A stretch of 64,000 bases of DNA from Adineta steineri (Eukaryota; Rotifera; Eurotatoria; Adinetida; Adinetidae). Below the pieces are notes generated by a model that was given only the letters and a program-made list of their open reading frames with translations, was not told where the DNA came from and ran no database searches. Location of the stretch: NCBI GenBank assembly GCA_905250115.1, contig CAJNOI010000018.1, positions 744,001 through 808,000 on the forward strand, written 5' to 3'. Numbering within the stretch: position 1 is the stretch's first letter; every line of letters begins with the position of its first letter. A program made the translations under genes and the position numbers. Below are positions 1 to 11,350 of this stretch, piece after piece.

Positions 1-505
1 CTTTACATATATGATTGTAGAAAAGATATGGTACAAATGTATTTTTTGCAAATAAAAAAAAACCATATGTAGCTTGTATTCATCTCCTATTCATCATATA
101 CAAATAAATGACTTTTTGATTGGACTAAATGCGTTCGATAAAAAAATATATTCAACCTATCGTTATGCAGAGCGATAGAAAAGAAAAGACAAGAAAGAGA
201 GGAAAGAAAAGAAAAAGAAAGCAATAACTCGTTATAGCAATATATTGAAAGTCATTTATATAGGCTCCCAAACGACCATTATCTCAAGTTGATTGCACCA
301 TTACGCATACAAAGAAACGCATCGACCATTCAATTGACTGACTTTCAATCATCTCATCTGGCCTATCTAATTCCTTCTCAATTACCGTTTTCTCTTTCTT
401 CTATACATATTCCCATTAAAACTAACAAAATGATGTTCGTCAAGACCGATTATCGCCGCTATTAACGTCGTTAAAGCTCCGCGTGTGTACTCAATTACCG
501 GACAA
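1..505. other. 5' flank and probable leader of the Hox5-like gene
   Basis: No coding region is recognised. The stretch is AT-rich with A/G-rich runs near 180-230. A short upstream reading frame opens at the ATG at 430 and closes within 40 bases, before the Hox start at 506, so it could act as a uORF if it lies in the transcript. The promoter was not identified. Confidence 0.5.
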
Positions 506-2351
506 ATGGCTACCTTCTCTAGTACTCCCACTACTGCTGCTGTTGCTAATGCATTGTCAACAGCGTCATCATTGAGCTATCATCATTTACTTTCAACATC
601 AAATGGCAGCAATAATAATAATCATAATAGTAGTAACAGTACATCATCAGAAGAAAATATAACGCCCGTAAATACTATTCATGATATTAATATTAATAAT
701 TCATTTGATACAAATACAACATATTTAAATAATACAGATTTTACATTATGTTTATCATCAAATCCACAAACAACTCCATTTGATACTGTTATAGCAACAT
801 CGACATCACCTTCACCATTTAATAATGATCCACTCGTTCGACATTTTTTTAATTATCGACAAAATGATTCTAATCTTAATGGAAATTATTATTCAAATAT
901 GTCTACTGGATCATTTGTCAATGCATTTGATTATTCATACGCAAATATGACACCAACAGGTCTTGGATCAGATCCATCTATGCATAATCATGCATTTACA
1001 TCAACATTAACATCAAATAATTCTTCACAACATCATCCTCATCATCCACATTCATTTGTCAATTCTTATATTACCTATCCACATCCTCAACAACAAATAT
1101 TAAAACAACAAACTGATTCATTTTCAGTTCCAATTCAACAACAACAACAACAACATCATCAGCAACAACAAATAAATCAACAACAAAATATATATCCATG
1201 GATGAGACGTATTCATAATAGTTGTGGTAAGTTCATATGAAAAGATATATATATAGAATTCAATTCATTTCTTTTCTTTCTTGACTTTTCTTTTTGTTTT
1301 GTTTATATTCTAACATCAGCGTTTTTACCATATACATACAATCTTTTTTTATGGGCTATTTATGTCGTTTTCTTGCGCGTGAGAGGAGATTTATGGGCTC
1401 GTTCTGGTCGGGACGAATGAATAAATGAGTTTGTATATATATATATATATATCGACGTTTGCCTTGCAATCTGATTGGGACAAAAGATACGAGAAAAAGA
1501 AACACACGCATACAAGATGATGCCGACTCATTGTCAAAGACTCAACAGATGGTTCTAATGGTCATGTAATCGATGTGACTGTATTCGAACAATAGTGAAA
1601 AGAAAAGAAAAAAAAAGGCATCAAACATGTCGGTGAATGTATATATTCAGGAAGTCCAATGTCGAGAGAAACTAAGCAATGTCAAGTGCGTGTGAGATTA
1701 ATGTCTTTTTTTTGTTTCTCTTTCTCAAATTTCATCTTTATTTTGTTTTTATCTGATGATATGCAAAATGATGATCTATGTATTTTATCACGCGATTTTA
1801 GATCCACATATTGGTGAAACGAAACGAACACGAACATCATATTCAAGATATCAAACACTTGAATTAGAAAAAGAATTTCATTTTAATCGGTTTGAATAGA
1901 ATTTCATTTTGAATATTTAGATTAATAATTGAAAAATATTTTTATTCTTTAGATATTTATCACGAAGAAGACGAATTGAAATAGCACATAGTCTTGCTTT
2001 AACAGAACGACAAATTAAAGTAAAATAAAATTTTATATAAAATTATATTTGTCTTTTTTTTTTTCGTTTTAGATTTGGTTTCAAAATCGGTATAAAATAT
2101 TTTCTTTTGTTTTTTTTAATGAAATTTTTTTTATCGTATTTAGTCGAATGAAATGGAAAAAAGACAATAAATTACAAAGTTTAAATGACATTAGTAAAAA
2201 TGAAGATAAAGCTACGTCACTTAATATTAAACGAGAAAAACAAGAAACATCATCATCATCAACAACAACAACAACAACTAATAATCGTATAATTAATACT
2301 GAACATCGTCAATCAACATCATCATCATCTACTCCAAATAGTTTTAATTAA
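506..2351 (+). CDS. Hox5/Scr-like homeodomain transcription factor
   Basis: Nuclear homeodomain factor for axial patterning. Five exons are read: 506-1226, 1802-1889, 1953-2019, 2073-2089 and 2144-2351, about 360 residues. Exon 1 is Asn/Ser/Thr-rich with His and Gln runs and ends in the PBC-binding hexapeptide YPWMRRIH. The homeodomain follows: [19 protein letters not shown], then [14 protein letters not shown], then RQIKIWFQNRRMKWKK, with Q50 and N51 present. The GETKR lead-in and the KKDNKLQS tail fit Hox5/Scr better than Antp or Hox4. ATG 506 was chosen because the frame extends upstream only to a GTG. Three introns cut the homeobox: in codon 24, between codons 46 and 47, and in codon 52. 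The fourth exon is only 17 nt. The tail is Ser/Thr-rich with no known domain. Hox class is firm; the paralogue group is inferred from recalled family sequences. Confidence 0.88.
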
Positions 2352-3811
2352 AAAAATTTATTTTTCATCATATAAATAAGATATTATTTCCGAGTTTTTG
2401 TTTCTTTTTTTCTGTTCCATTTATTAACATATATATATATAATTATTATTATCGTTGACAAAATTTAATGTACTCCGATATTTGTTTAATACAAAAATCA
2501 TGGTTTTTTTTCTACTCAAGAGAAAAAAATGAATTTACTTTTTCTCATTAAGATATTTTATATGACTATATGAAATAATAGAATATATACATTTAGACAT
2601 AGTATTCAAAATTATTTATCTGTAGTAAAAATTTCAAATCTTTTTTTTTGAATAGATGAAGTCTCGTTTTATCCTCCTCGAGTATTTCTTAGAATTCGTG
2701 ACCGTTAAAGGTTTATGATGGCATGGCTATTTCAGGAAAAATGTGATAATCGATACATTTTTGCTAACAGTTTTCGAGAATAGACATATAAGTTGAAATC
2801 AGATGATGATGTAAGAAAAAAACATAGTTCGTTGCTGTTTGTTTAATAATCATCGAGTATCAATCGTTTCAGATTGAAAACTATATTTATATCTTCAATC
2901 AATATTTGACTTTTAGTTTCATTGCTGAGTAAGATCAAGGTTATTATTATCAGTAATTAGAATGTATCAAAATGTTTCACTGAATCTCTTTTAAAAATAA
3001 AAAAAAAACATTGGATATCATAGCATTTTATACGTTAGAACTCTTCTATATACTTATTGTCAATCAACACTGGTATATTCATTCAAAAAATACGAATAAT
3101 GGACGGGTGTGTAGCTAACTAAAGCAAATTCTGAAAGAAAGGATTATACAGCTTTTAAATCCTTTGCTTAAAATCAATGATTCGGAACGTTTGTCAGACG
3201 AAGCTATGAAGGAAATAGTGCTGTGTAAGGGATTAAATAAAACATACTCACCCTCACCGACACCCTCAAGATAGTTTCATTAACTTTTTTAAGCAGATTT
3301 GTTATGCCATTGGATGAAATCTTTCAAAAGACTTATTTGAAGTTTCATAGAACATATATCCAATTCTTTCTTTTTGGATATCTTAGCACTTCCGCTCGAT
3401 TTTACTACAGAAAATAAAACAATATGAAAAGCACACAACAGACATACAGACAAGAAGAAATGTGAATAATGTTGCAAAGAATATAGTTTGTGTAAAGTTG
3501 ACATAGTTTCTTCTAATCCTTACCACTTCGCCTAATAGGCACATCAACTATTGCACAGCATTTCTTCATTAGTCTCTATCATCTCTATAACAATCGTTTT
3601 CTGTGCTTGTACTATTTATTATCATTTAACATGTTGTTTTTTCAATTGATAATCATCTACAGCAAGCTATAAACAGGTATTGAATATCTGTTTCCAAGCA
3701 TGATTTTCAAATGCAACAGTACATCGATTGATTCATTACGAGAAGCAAACAAATAAATAATGTCTTTTGTATTTATTATAATAGTCATGTCATTGAAACT
3801 GAACGAACTGA
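2352..3811. other. intergenic region between Hox5-like and receptor gene
   Basis: The 3' ends of two convergent genes meet here. I see T-rich tracts, an AT dinucleotide run near 2431 and a few short accidental frames, but no gene. A CTCACC/GACACC-like run near 3248-3268 resembles the complement of degenerate TGTGGG-type hexamers seen elsewhere in the window. Confidence 0.5.
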
Positions 3812-6800
3812 TTAAGGAATACGTCTTCGAATACGATTGAACAATTGTTTAAACGCTTTCATATACAATTCTGAAGGACAGACAAAGATAAGAAAAATTA
3901 GCATCGGAGGAGTGAACGAAATGAAATATGGTCCAAGATACAACCATAAGTTCTCAGATGTTTTCACACAACCAGGCAGTAATGAAATAATGAGACGAGG
4001 TATTGATAAAACGAGTAAAACTATTGGACTAATGATCAATTGTTTATGTTCACGGAATTGTTCTTGAACATGCTCTTTAAAATTTTGGTCAGTTCGTGCA
4101 TTTGATCGTTGTCGAGCACCTCCAAAGATGATGAACAGCGCAGAGAAAAGATTGATAATAAAGGGACCAACAAGATGAAAAAATAGAACGGCTGTATTGT
4201 AATCTTGGACAGAAGGAGAATAACGAGTAATGCATGATACATACCGCTTGATTGTGTCGTCATTAGTCTTATTCGTATTTATATTATCTAGTCCTGCTTC
4301 ATAAACGAACAATCTGCGAAATGCGAGCTCATGAATAAGTGTACCAAAAATACAGAACGGTAAAATAATAATTGTTCGTCGAGCAACAAATTTGCTTTTT
4401 TTCTTATCAAATTTTACTCCTTTAAAAATAAGTGCTGCTCGTTCAACTGCTACACAAGCATTGAGCCAATCATCTGAGTAGAGAAAAAGTTTTAGAATTG
4501 GTTCGATAGATGCACAACCTCCACGAAGAACAGAGAGACTAGTGGACACATTGATATGAGTAAGAACAACAAACCAGAACTTGATTATGAACATACTAAT
4601 TGCCAAAAGAGAAGTAATCGATGATGCTAATAGATACATTCCACATCCAACTTGTTGAGCATCTTTACTTTGAAATGTAATAAAAGAAAGAATACTATTA
4701 ATTAACCCAGCGACAAACATAATTATTGTTAAACCCGCACTTAATTTAATCGAAAATGATTGATTATTCAACACTGTATTCGGTTGAAGTTCATCCCGCA
4801 GAATATCATCGAGAGTTAAACCAATCCCTTTCATATAAACGTTACATTGATCACCAATCACACAACTACTTTGTTTTGGACCTAAAATGTTGGACACATT
4901 TAGATAAGAGAATAATGAAGAAATTCAGTTGTTTTGACAGTCTACTTGTTTCTCAAATGAAAAGGTTTGCAAATGTATGAAAATATGTGCATCTTTCACT
5001 ACTGATTTCTACAAATAGAGAAATTATCCAATAAACTTTTACATTTTCAAAATCTCGAGCCTTTGAAAACTGTATATCCATAAAGATTTAAAAGGCTGTA
5101 AGTATAAACATCCAAAATATGGAAAATCTATTTACAATTCATACTAAAGAGATGTCTTTTATAACAGATCAACAGACCAAAAGATTCTGAAAACTATTTA
5201 ATTCAATAACTCGATAGATATTTCTTCTAAATCTAAAATAAGAATTGATCACTAATAAGAAAATATAAGAAATCTTCTTCTTACGTATTCTATGTCATTA
5301 TATATTCGTTATCGAAAAAAGCATATATATACTTACTGAAACGACTAAGACTGATATTGTTTGGTCCAGAGATAAAAACAGAGAAGTCCCCAGTGGTTTT
5401 AGGATCGCGTGTTGTCACTACTAATATGTATCGAGTAGTGTTCTCGAGATCGATGATTAATTTGAATTGCCCATCGTTACATTCACCTCCATGTGATAGA
5501 AGTAAATTTTCAGATGGTTTTAGAGGATTGAAATCATTTTTGTAGATATATCCATATGCATCTGTATTACTTTTACTCCAAAGAATATACGAACCCGTTG
5601 TATTAACATGAATTTGTAAAGTTTCATAATGACATTGCGGTACTTGACAATCTCGATAGTATGTTGGACTATTATCAGTTAATTTTAATGAATATATCAA
5701 CTGAATATTTACTGGAGTACCTGTTCAATAAAAAAAGTCAAATAATTCAGAGAATTTTGATCCTATGATCTAACATCGACAAAAGCAAATTCTGTGAGAT
5801 TTTTTATGAAGATTTAATTTTACAAACAAAGATTAGTAAATGTGTCAAGCGCACACTGGCTAAGTGAGCACTCTGAAATCAGTATATTACAGAAATCTAA
5901 AAGTGCTGAGCTACAACAAGATACTCTTTGAATTTTCGACATTTAACTCTTAAATGTTCTCAAACATTTCATTGACTATTCTTTTTAGAATATTTTTCAT
6001 TTAGTACTTGTAGAAACTGAACAGCATCTGTCTACTAAGGCAGTAGTAAAAAAACACAAGAGTAGATATCCTGTCAGAAAATGCCTTGATATTAAATACT
6101 ATAAATTCAGTAAATTCTCTTGATATAGAATAAAAGATACGATCGAATTTAGAAGGCAGATTACATATTTTGTGCAAATTATTTAATGTATATCACAAAT
6201 ATCTATATACTTACTAAGACGCTTCAGATTAACTTCATTTCTGCCTGATATATTGATCGAAAATTCTCCAATTTCTTTTGAATCAAATGTTGTCATAACC
6301 AATACATATATTATGTTAGCATTAAGATAAATATCAAGTTTTAACTGAATATCAGAGTTATGGGCATAATCTTGATTGAGCAAATTATCCACTGGATCAA
6401 GTGGATTAAATTTGTTGTTGTAAATAGATCCATATGGATCAATGGCACCACTAACACGAAAAGTGTAGTAACCACTTTTGATCACCTTCACTTGAATAGA
6501 TTCATAATAAAAATTTTCTTTCTTACAATCTCGGTAGTACATTTGACTGTTGTTAGTAAGTGATGATGAATAGCTCTTTTGGAGACCAGAGAAAGTATTG
6601 ACTAAATGAACAACAAAGCAAATTAAAGTTTATCGTGAGTACACAAAGGTACCAGTCTTTTTGAGTAGAAATTTGTATTCGCTTTAAATATACGTTCCTA
6701 ATCTCCTGAACTGGCAATTTGTGCTCAAAAGAATGGAAATCTATTTCTCAACTAGAAAGCATATAAATTCATTCTGCGATATTATTTGTTTTTCCAGATT

Positions 6801-8416
6801 TTGAAAAGAGCAAACATTATGTAGATCGAACAGTATCAAAGAGAACCTAATGAAAACCTTTAATCGACATGCATAGCACAATGTTTGACTTTTACATGAA
6901 ACTCAAAAATTCGAAACAAAATCTGGCCAATGAAAAGAGAGAAAGAAACTTCCAAATACTTAGGTTTAACTGAGGATTTTTCTCGCAATCAATCAAATAG
7001 AACATAATATTGTTTACGTCGATCAGATAGTTTCTACGTAACATCTAAGAAATTCTATTTTATTCTTTGAATAACAATCGAAATCTTTGATGATTTTTTT
7101 GATCTGATAGTTATCTTCACATCTTGAGAGCGGGAATATTTAAAAAGAAGAATATCAACAGCCAATTGAAATTTCATGTTTTAAATAAATTTACTTAATT
7201 TATATTGAAGTTCTTAAATTAATCAATTATTTCATTTACACAATTTTATTATTTTTCGGTCAAAGAAGTTTCATGTACAGTATTTTCGATTGTGTACCTC
7301 TTCGCCGAAAAAATATTTCATCGAAAGAATTTTTCTCTTCACCCACACTTTTGCAGCGGCCTCCGAACAAAAAACCGTTTTCGACGAAATCTTTTTCGGC
7401 GAAGAGGTTACATACCGTATTTTCTTTTGCTTAGAACCTCAGTTTCTTTTAACAAAAACTATACAACTTTTCAATTTCAACATTCACATCTCATCATCTC
7501 ACTGGGTTGTACTTCAACTTACCACAAAGTCTTCTTAAATATTTAAATTTTTGAATTCGATGATTGTCTTGATCAGTAACAAATATATTTCCAGAACGAT
7601 CAAAACTCAAACTGAATGGCTTATTCAATTGATTAGATTGTGAACCGCTTCTTCTATCACATCCAACTAAACATCGAAAACCATCGAAGTTTGAACCAAC
7701 AATTCGATGATTGTTCTGATCTGCAATGAATAAATATTTCTCAGCATCTAATACAATTCCACTTGGACAATCAAGTGAAATTGTTGCAGGGTATGTTAAA
7801 CTTCCAGCCAATGTAATACCATTTGATTCTCCTAACTGAAACAATTGAACTCGATGATTTTCACAATCTGCCACATATAAATTCAAATACACATCGACAA
7901 AGATTCCACGTGGACTTCTGAGTTGATTCGAGTCTGGTCCTCCAATACCTGTTCCAGCAGCAACACGATTTGAATTCATCACAGGGTCATTTAACGATCT
8001 TTTTAAAACTAGATGATAACTAGGCATTGAACAGTAAAGAGTATAATTGATATCGACAAACAAACCATAACATGATGAGTTAACATTCATCACCGTAATA
8101 AAGATATTTGTTTTTGCACTCCATCTCTGCACTTGACCATTCTTCTCACCATCATCAATATAAATATCACCATTTAATGTCACGAACAGAGAATAAGGAT
8201 TTATAAAACTACCGGTAATGATGTTTGTTGGATTGATATTCTCTTCTTGCCACATTACAATTGTGTTCTTTTCTCGATTAATGGCATAGATTGTGTTGTT
8301 TGTGCTCACAAAAATGGCAGTAGGAGATTGACCAATAATCGATTGATCAGCAAAGGTAATTCCATTGGAATTCCGAATGGCTGGTGAGCAAAACTTTGGC
8401 TGATTTAATAAAAGAG
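3812..8416 (-). CDS. NHL-propeller / double beta-sandwich / 7TM receptor (5' exon not found)
   Basis: One gene read across four exons on the minus strand: 8416-7523, 6601-6215, 5720-5337 and 4881-3812, ending at a stop at 3812. The three visible joins use GTAAGT donors and all are phase 1. Exon A (about 298 residues) holds NHL repeats such as SPRGIFVDVYLNLYVADCEN and ends FVTDQDNHRIQKF. Exons B and C each encode one copy of a roughly 128-residue module beginning near YYRDC and ending in a G-EFS-NISG-type strand; they are paralogous. Exon D has seven hydrophobic segments with VLRGGC before TM3, VERAA where DRY would sit, and FVCPSELY near TM7. The first exon, probably a signal peptide, is missing: the acceptor at 8417 shows it must exist. 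Cell-surface receptor is inferred; the ligand is unknown. Confidence 0.8.
7293..7412. mobile_element. foldback / MITE-like element in receptor intron
   Basis: Arms at 7293-7326 and 7378-7412 are near-perfect inverted repeats centred on CCTCTTCGCCGAAAAA and its complement. Imperfect direct repeats (TACAGTATTTTCGATTG at 7276 and TACCGTATTTTCTTTTG at 7413) flank the arms and could be a decayed target duplication, though 17 bases is long for one. The element has no coding capacity and lies in the intron between the NHL exon and the first beta-sandwich exon. The superfamily cannot be assigned. Confidence 0.6.
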
Positions 8417-10323
8417 CTAAAAACAAGAAAAATAGAAAGAATATAGAGACGAACTGTGAACTAAATGAAATTCTTAATTTATATATTCGTAGAAGAAAAA
8501 TGAAGTTTCTTTGAAAAAAATCTTGATTACAAAGATATTTAAAAAATGTTTATTAACATTGACTTTAGGGATGATTTTTATTAATTTTCATATGAAATAT
8601 GAATTGTTATCTTGTTAAAATATTTTTGTTTACAACATCAATGTCCATCTTTTTAGATAGAAAATTTTCTTATTACTTTCTGTTGAGAAATCTAGTGGAA
8701 GAACCGAATAAATTGTATCAAAGAAAATAGTTGAACAAAAGAAATTATTTATATAAGCAAAAATAATCAAGAGAAAAGAAGAAACTTTTATCAATCAAAT
8801 TTCTTTCTTTGCTATTTTCAACGTTTCACTCGCCTTTCTCTAGTGAATTTTAATTATTACGCTGATTTTTTTAAATAATTCTGCAGATATTTTTCTTCGA
8901 AATATTTATTCAAATACAAATTTCACTTTTCATACATTTACTCAAAGTTTCTCAAACTTTTTTCTAATAAACATGTTAAAGTTAATGTTGAGAAGGAATC
9001 AAAAGGAAACGAGAAATGTCCCTATGTTATCTCAGTTGTCCATATTATTCAGAACATAACTTGATTTATTTAAGTGAATGTCATTACGCAATAAAAAATA
9101 GTGTCACTACACGTCATATCGATAATGAATGAAAAAGGAAAGAAAAATGAGAGAGAAAAAATACGATTTATTATGATCTGCCAAAAGCCTCCTTTTTTCT
9201 CTATAGATATTCTTCATACACATTCTCGTTCGAAAATTTTTTATCTCAATATACTTGAAAACTTCATCAAAGATCAGGCATAATCTCGTCTTTATCCAAC
9301 CGAAATAAAACAAATCTTTCTTTGTAATCTTAATAGTATTTTACAGATTTCAATGTTTTTCCTATGAAATAAAAAACAAAGCAAAAAGATCTTTATTTTC
9401 ATATAAAAAGAATAAATAATTCTCTTAAAAAGAAACCAGACATTAACTACACATCTTCAAGAAAAAGTAAAATAAATAGTTTTACAACTAACAAATCTTT
9501 TATCAATGAGAGAAAGTTTTTCTCATTGAAGTTTAGAAATGTAAACAGAACTTTGTTAATTGACTTATGTAAAATTTTCATTTGAGAAAAATCTCGAATA
9601 GATTTGATTGAAAAACATTTTTTCTTATTGATCATCTTCAATAAATGAATTTGATCAAACAAATAAATATTTTTATTCAAAACCTGATCAATAGATTTTA
9701 TTTGTTTTATAAAAAATATTCTTTGTTTACAATTATAGAAATAATAATAACATATAATATCCCTCATTAACAATTATATATATCACATTAGAAATTGTCT
9801 TCAACTGTTCAATATTATTCGCTGCAATTAAATATTATGATAACTATTCCAAGAACAAATCATCAATCAAACATTTATTTATGAGAATATTGATGTTTCA
9901 TAATATTTTATATTGAAAGTTTTCACACTCAAAGAAAAACAATGACTAAATTCAGTTTTTACATAAAAAAGAAGAAAAATTAGCTGTTAGAATTATGATA
10001 TTTTAATTGTCCTATTTTTCTTGAATCAAACATCGAAATATGAAATATGAAGTTAAATCATAGAATAATTTATATTAAAACTGTATCGACAAAGATATGA
10101 ACAGATTTTATTTCGATAAAAACTGTTTCATTGCTTAAGTATTCTTGGAGACACATGACATGAAACATGAAAAGCCTTTCTACCACTTCATCGAAGAAAC
10201 AAGTTTTTCTTTCTCTATTCTTTAATCTCAGCAAAAAAGATGAAGATTGTTTGCTTTCATTTTTTATATTAAAATGTCTTTATTAACTTTTATTACTTGT
10301 CTATTCACATCTCTTCATTTCAT
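8417..10323. other. non-coding stretch between duplicated NHL exons
   Basis: AT-rich DNA upstream of the receptor exon. Frames here are short, Lys/Ile/Phe-rich and look accidental. I found no second beta-sandwich or 7TM exon that would complete the upstream NHL copy, and no clear signal-peptide exon for the downstream one, although a short one could be hidden here. Confidence 0.5.
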
Positions 10324-10343
10324 TCAACTTTTCTTCAACTTAC

Positions 10344-11013
10344 CAAAAGAATCTTTCATCAATAAAAATTTTTGAATTCGATGATTTTCTGTATCAATAA
10401 CAAACATGTTTCCATAAGGATCGAAACTAAAACTAGCTGGACGAAACAATTGATTGGATTGTGAACCATATCCATAACATCCAACTAAACATCGAAAACC
10501 ATTCAAGCCTGAACCAACAATTCGATGATTGAATTGGTCCACAATGAATAAATATTTCTCAGTATCTAATATAATTCCACTTGGACCACGAAGTGTAATT
10601 GTTGGATTTAGTGATGTGTTACCAGCTACTGTGATGCCATTTGATTCTCCTGCCTGAAACAACTGAACTCGATTATTGTTAAAATCAGCCACATATAAAT
10701 CCAAATTCACATCGACAAAAATTCCACGAGGACCATCAAGCTGATTCGAGGCAGATCCTTGAAAACCTGTTCCAGCAGCAACACGATTTGAAGCCATCAC
10801 AGGATCATTCAATGATCTCTTCACTACTTGCCAACGAATATTCATTGAACAGTACAGAGTATCATTGATATCCACAAACAAACCCCAACATGATAAGCTG
10901 ACACGCATCACTGTAACGAATGTATTTGTTTCTGCTATCCATTTCTGTACTTGACCATTCACATATCCATCATCAATATAAATATCACCATTTGATGTCA
11001 CGAAGAGAGAATA
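10344..11013 (-). CDS. second NHL-repeat exon, partial (5' end in assembly gap)
   Basis: Paralogue of the NHL exon at 7523-8416, on the same strand. It shares matching blocks such as SPRGIFVDV/GPRGIFVDV, SNRVAAGTG and FNGFRCLVGC-like strings, and the frame is open. It ends in the same phase-1 GTAAGT donor, and the first bases of the intron are also recognisably similar, so the duplication extends past the exon. The 5' part is lost in the run of N. No downstream exons of its own are seen before the next copy. It may therefore splice to the same beta-sandwich/7TM exons as an alternative ectodomain, or be a stranded duplicate. The apparent coding beyond the gap on this strand is an artefact of reading through N. 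Confidence 0.72.
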
Positions 11014-11113
11014 NNNNNNNNNNNNNNNNNNNNNNNNNNNNNNNNNNNNNNNNNNNNNNNNNNNNNNNNNNNNNNNNNNNNNNNNNNNNNNNNNNNNNNN
11101 NNNNNNNNNNNNN
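11014..11113. other. assembly gap (100 N)
   Basis: Exactly 100 N, a conventional placeholder for unknown length. It truncates the second NHL exon on the left and a COMMD9-like gene on the right, so at least one gene end and the start of another are missing here. Confidence 0.98.
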
Positions 11114-11206
11114 CAAATTGAATTATCAAAAGAAACTCTTAATCTTGTCTTAGATAATTTTACACGGATTCGTGAACAACTTAATACATTAGCTAAACGA
11201 GAATAA
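11114..11206 (+). CDS. COMMD9-like protein, C-terminal 30 residues only
   Basis: The frame is open from the edge of the gap to a TAA at 11204. The residues IELSKETLNLVLDNFTRIRE and the following REQLNTLAKRE resemble, from memory, the end of the COMM domain in COMMD9. COMMD proteins form the COMMD/CCC complex that works with retromer/retriever in endosomal recycling. Only the last exon part is visible, so the family call rests on a short motif; other COMMD members are possible. It lies 144 bases upstream of bystin on the same strand. Confidence 0.5.
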   Translation, partial: QIELSKETLNLVLDNFTRIREQLNTLAKRE

Positions 11207-11350
11207 ATCATTTGTTTAGTTAGATTTTTATTGCAATAGACATAAATTTGATTCTGTCTTTTTTTATAATATTAATGTGATTTTTTGTCCTTAATGAAAA
11301 CAAGATAAAATTATTTTCCAATGATATTTTTTTGCATTTATTTCTAGACA

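Noticed and set aside
7290-7546. Two overlapping plus-strand frames
   Set aside because: They fall in the foldback element and the edge of the NHL exon in the antisense direction.
9447-9773. Minus-strand frame of 108 codons
   Set aside because: Lys/Ile/Phe-rich translation of AT-rich DNA, no recognised motif.
10920-11153. Plus-strand frame running through the N block
   Set aside because: Most of it is undefined sequence; the flanks belong to a minus-strand NHL exon and a separate plus-strand gene end.
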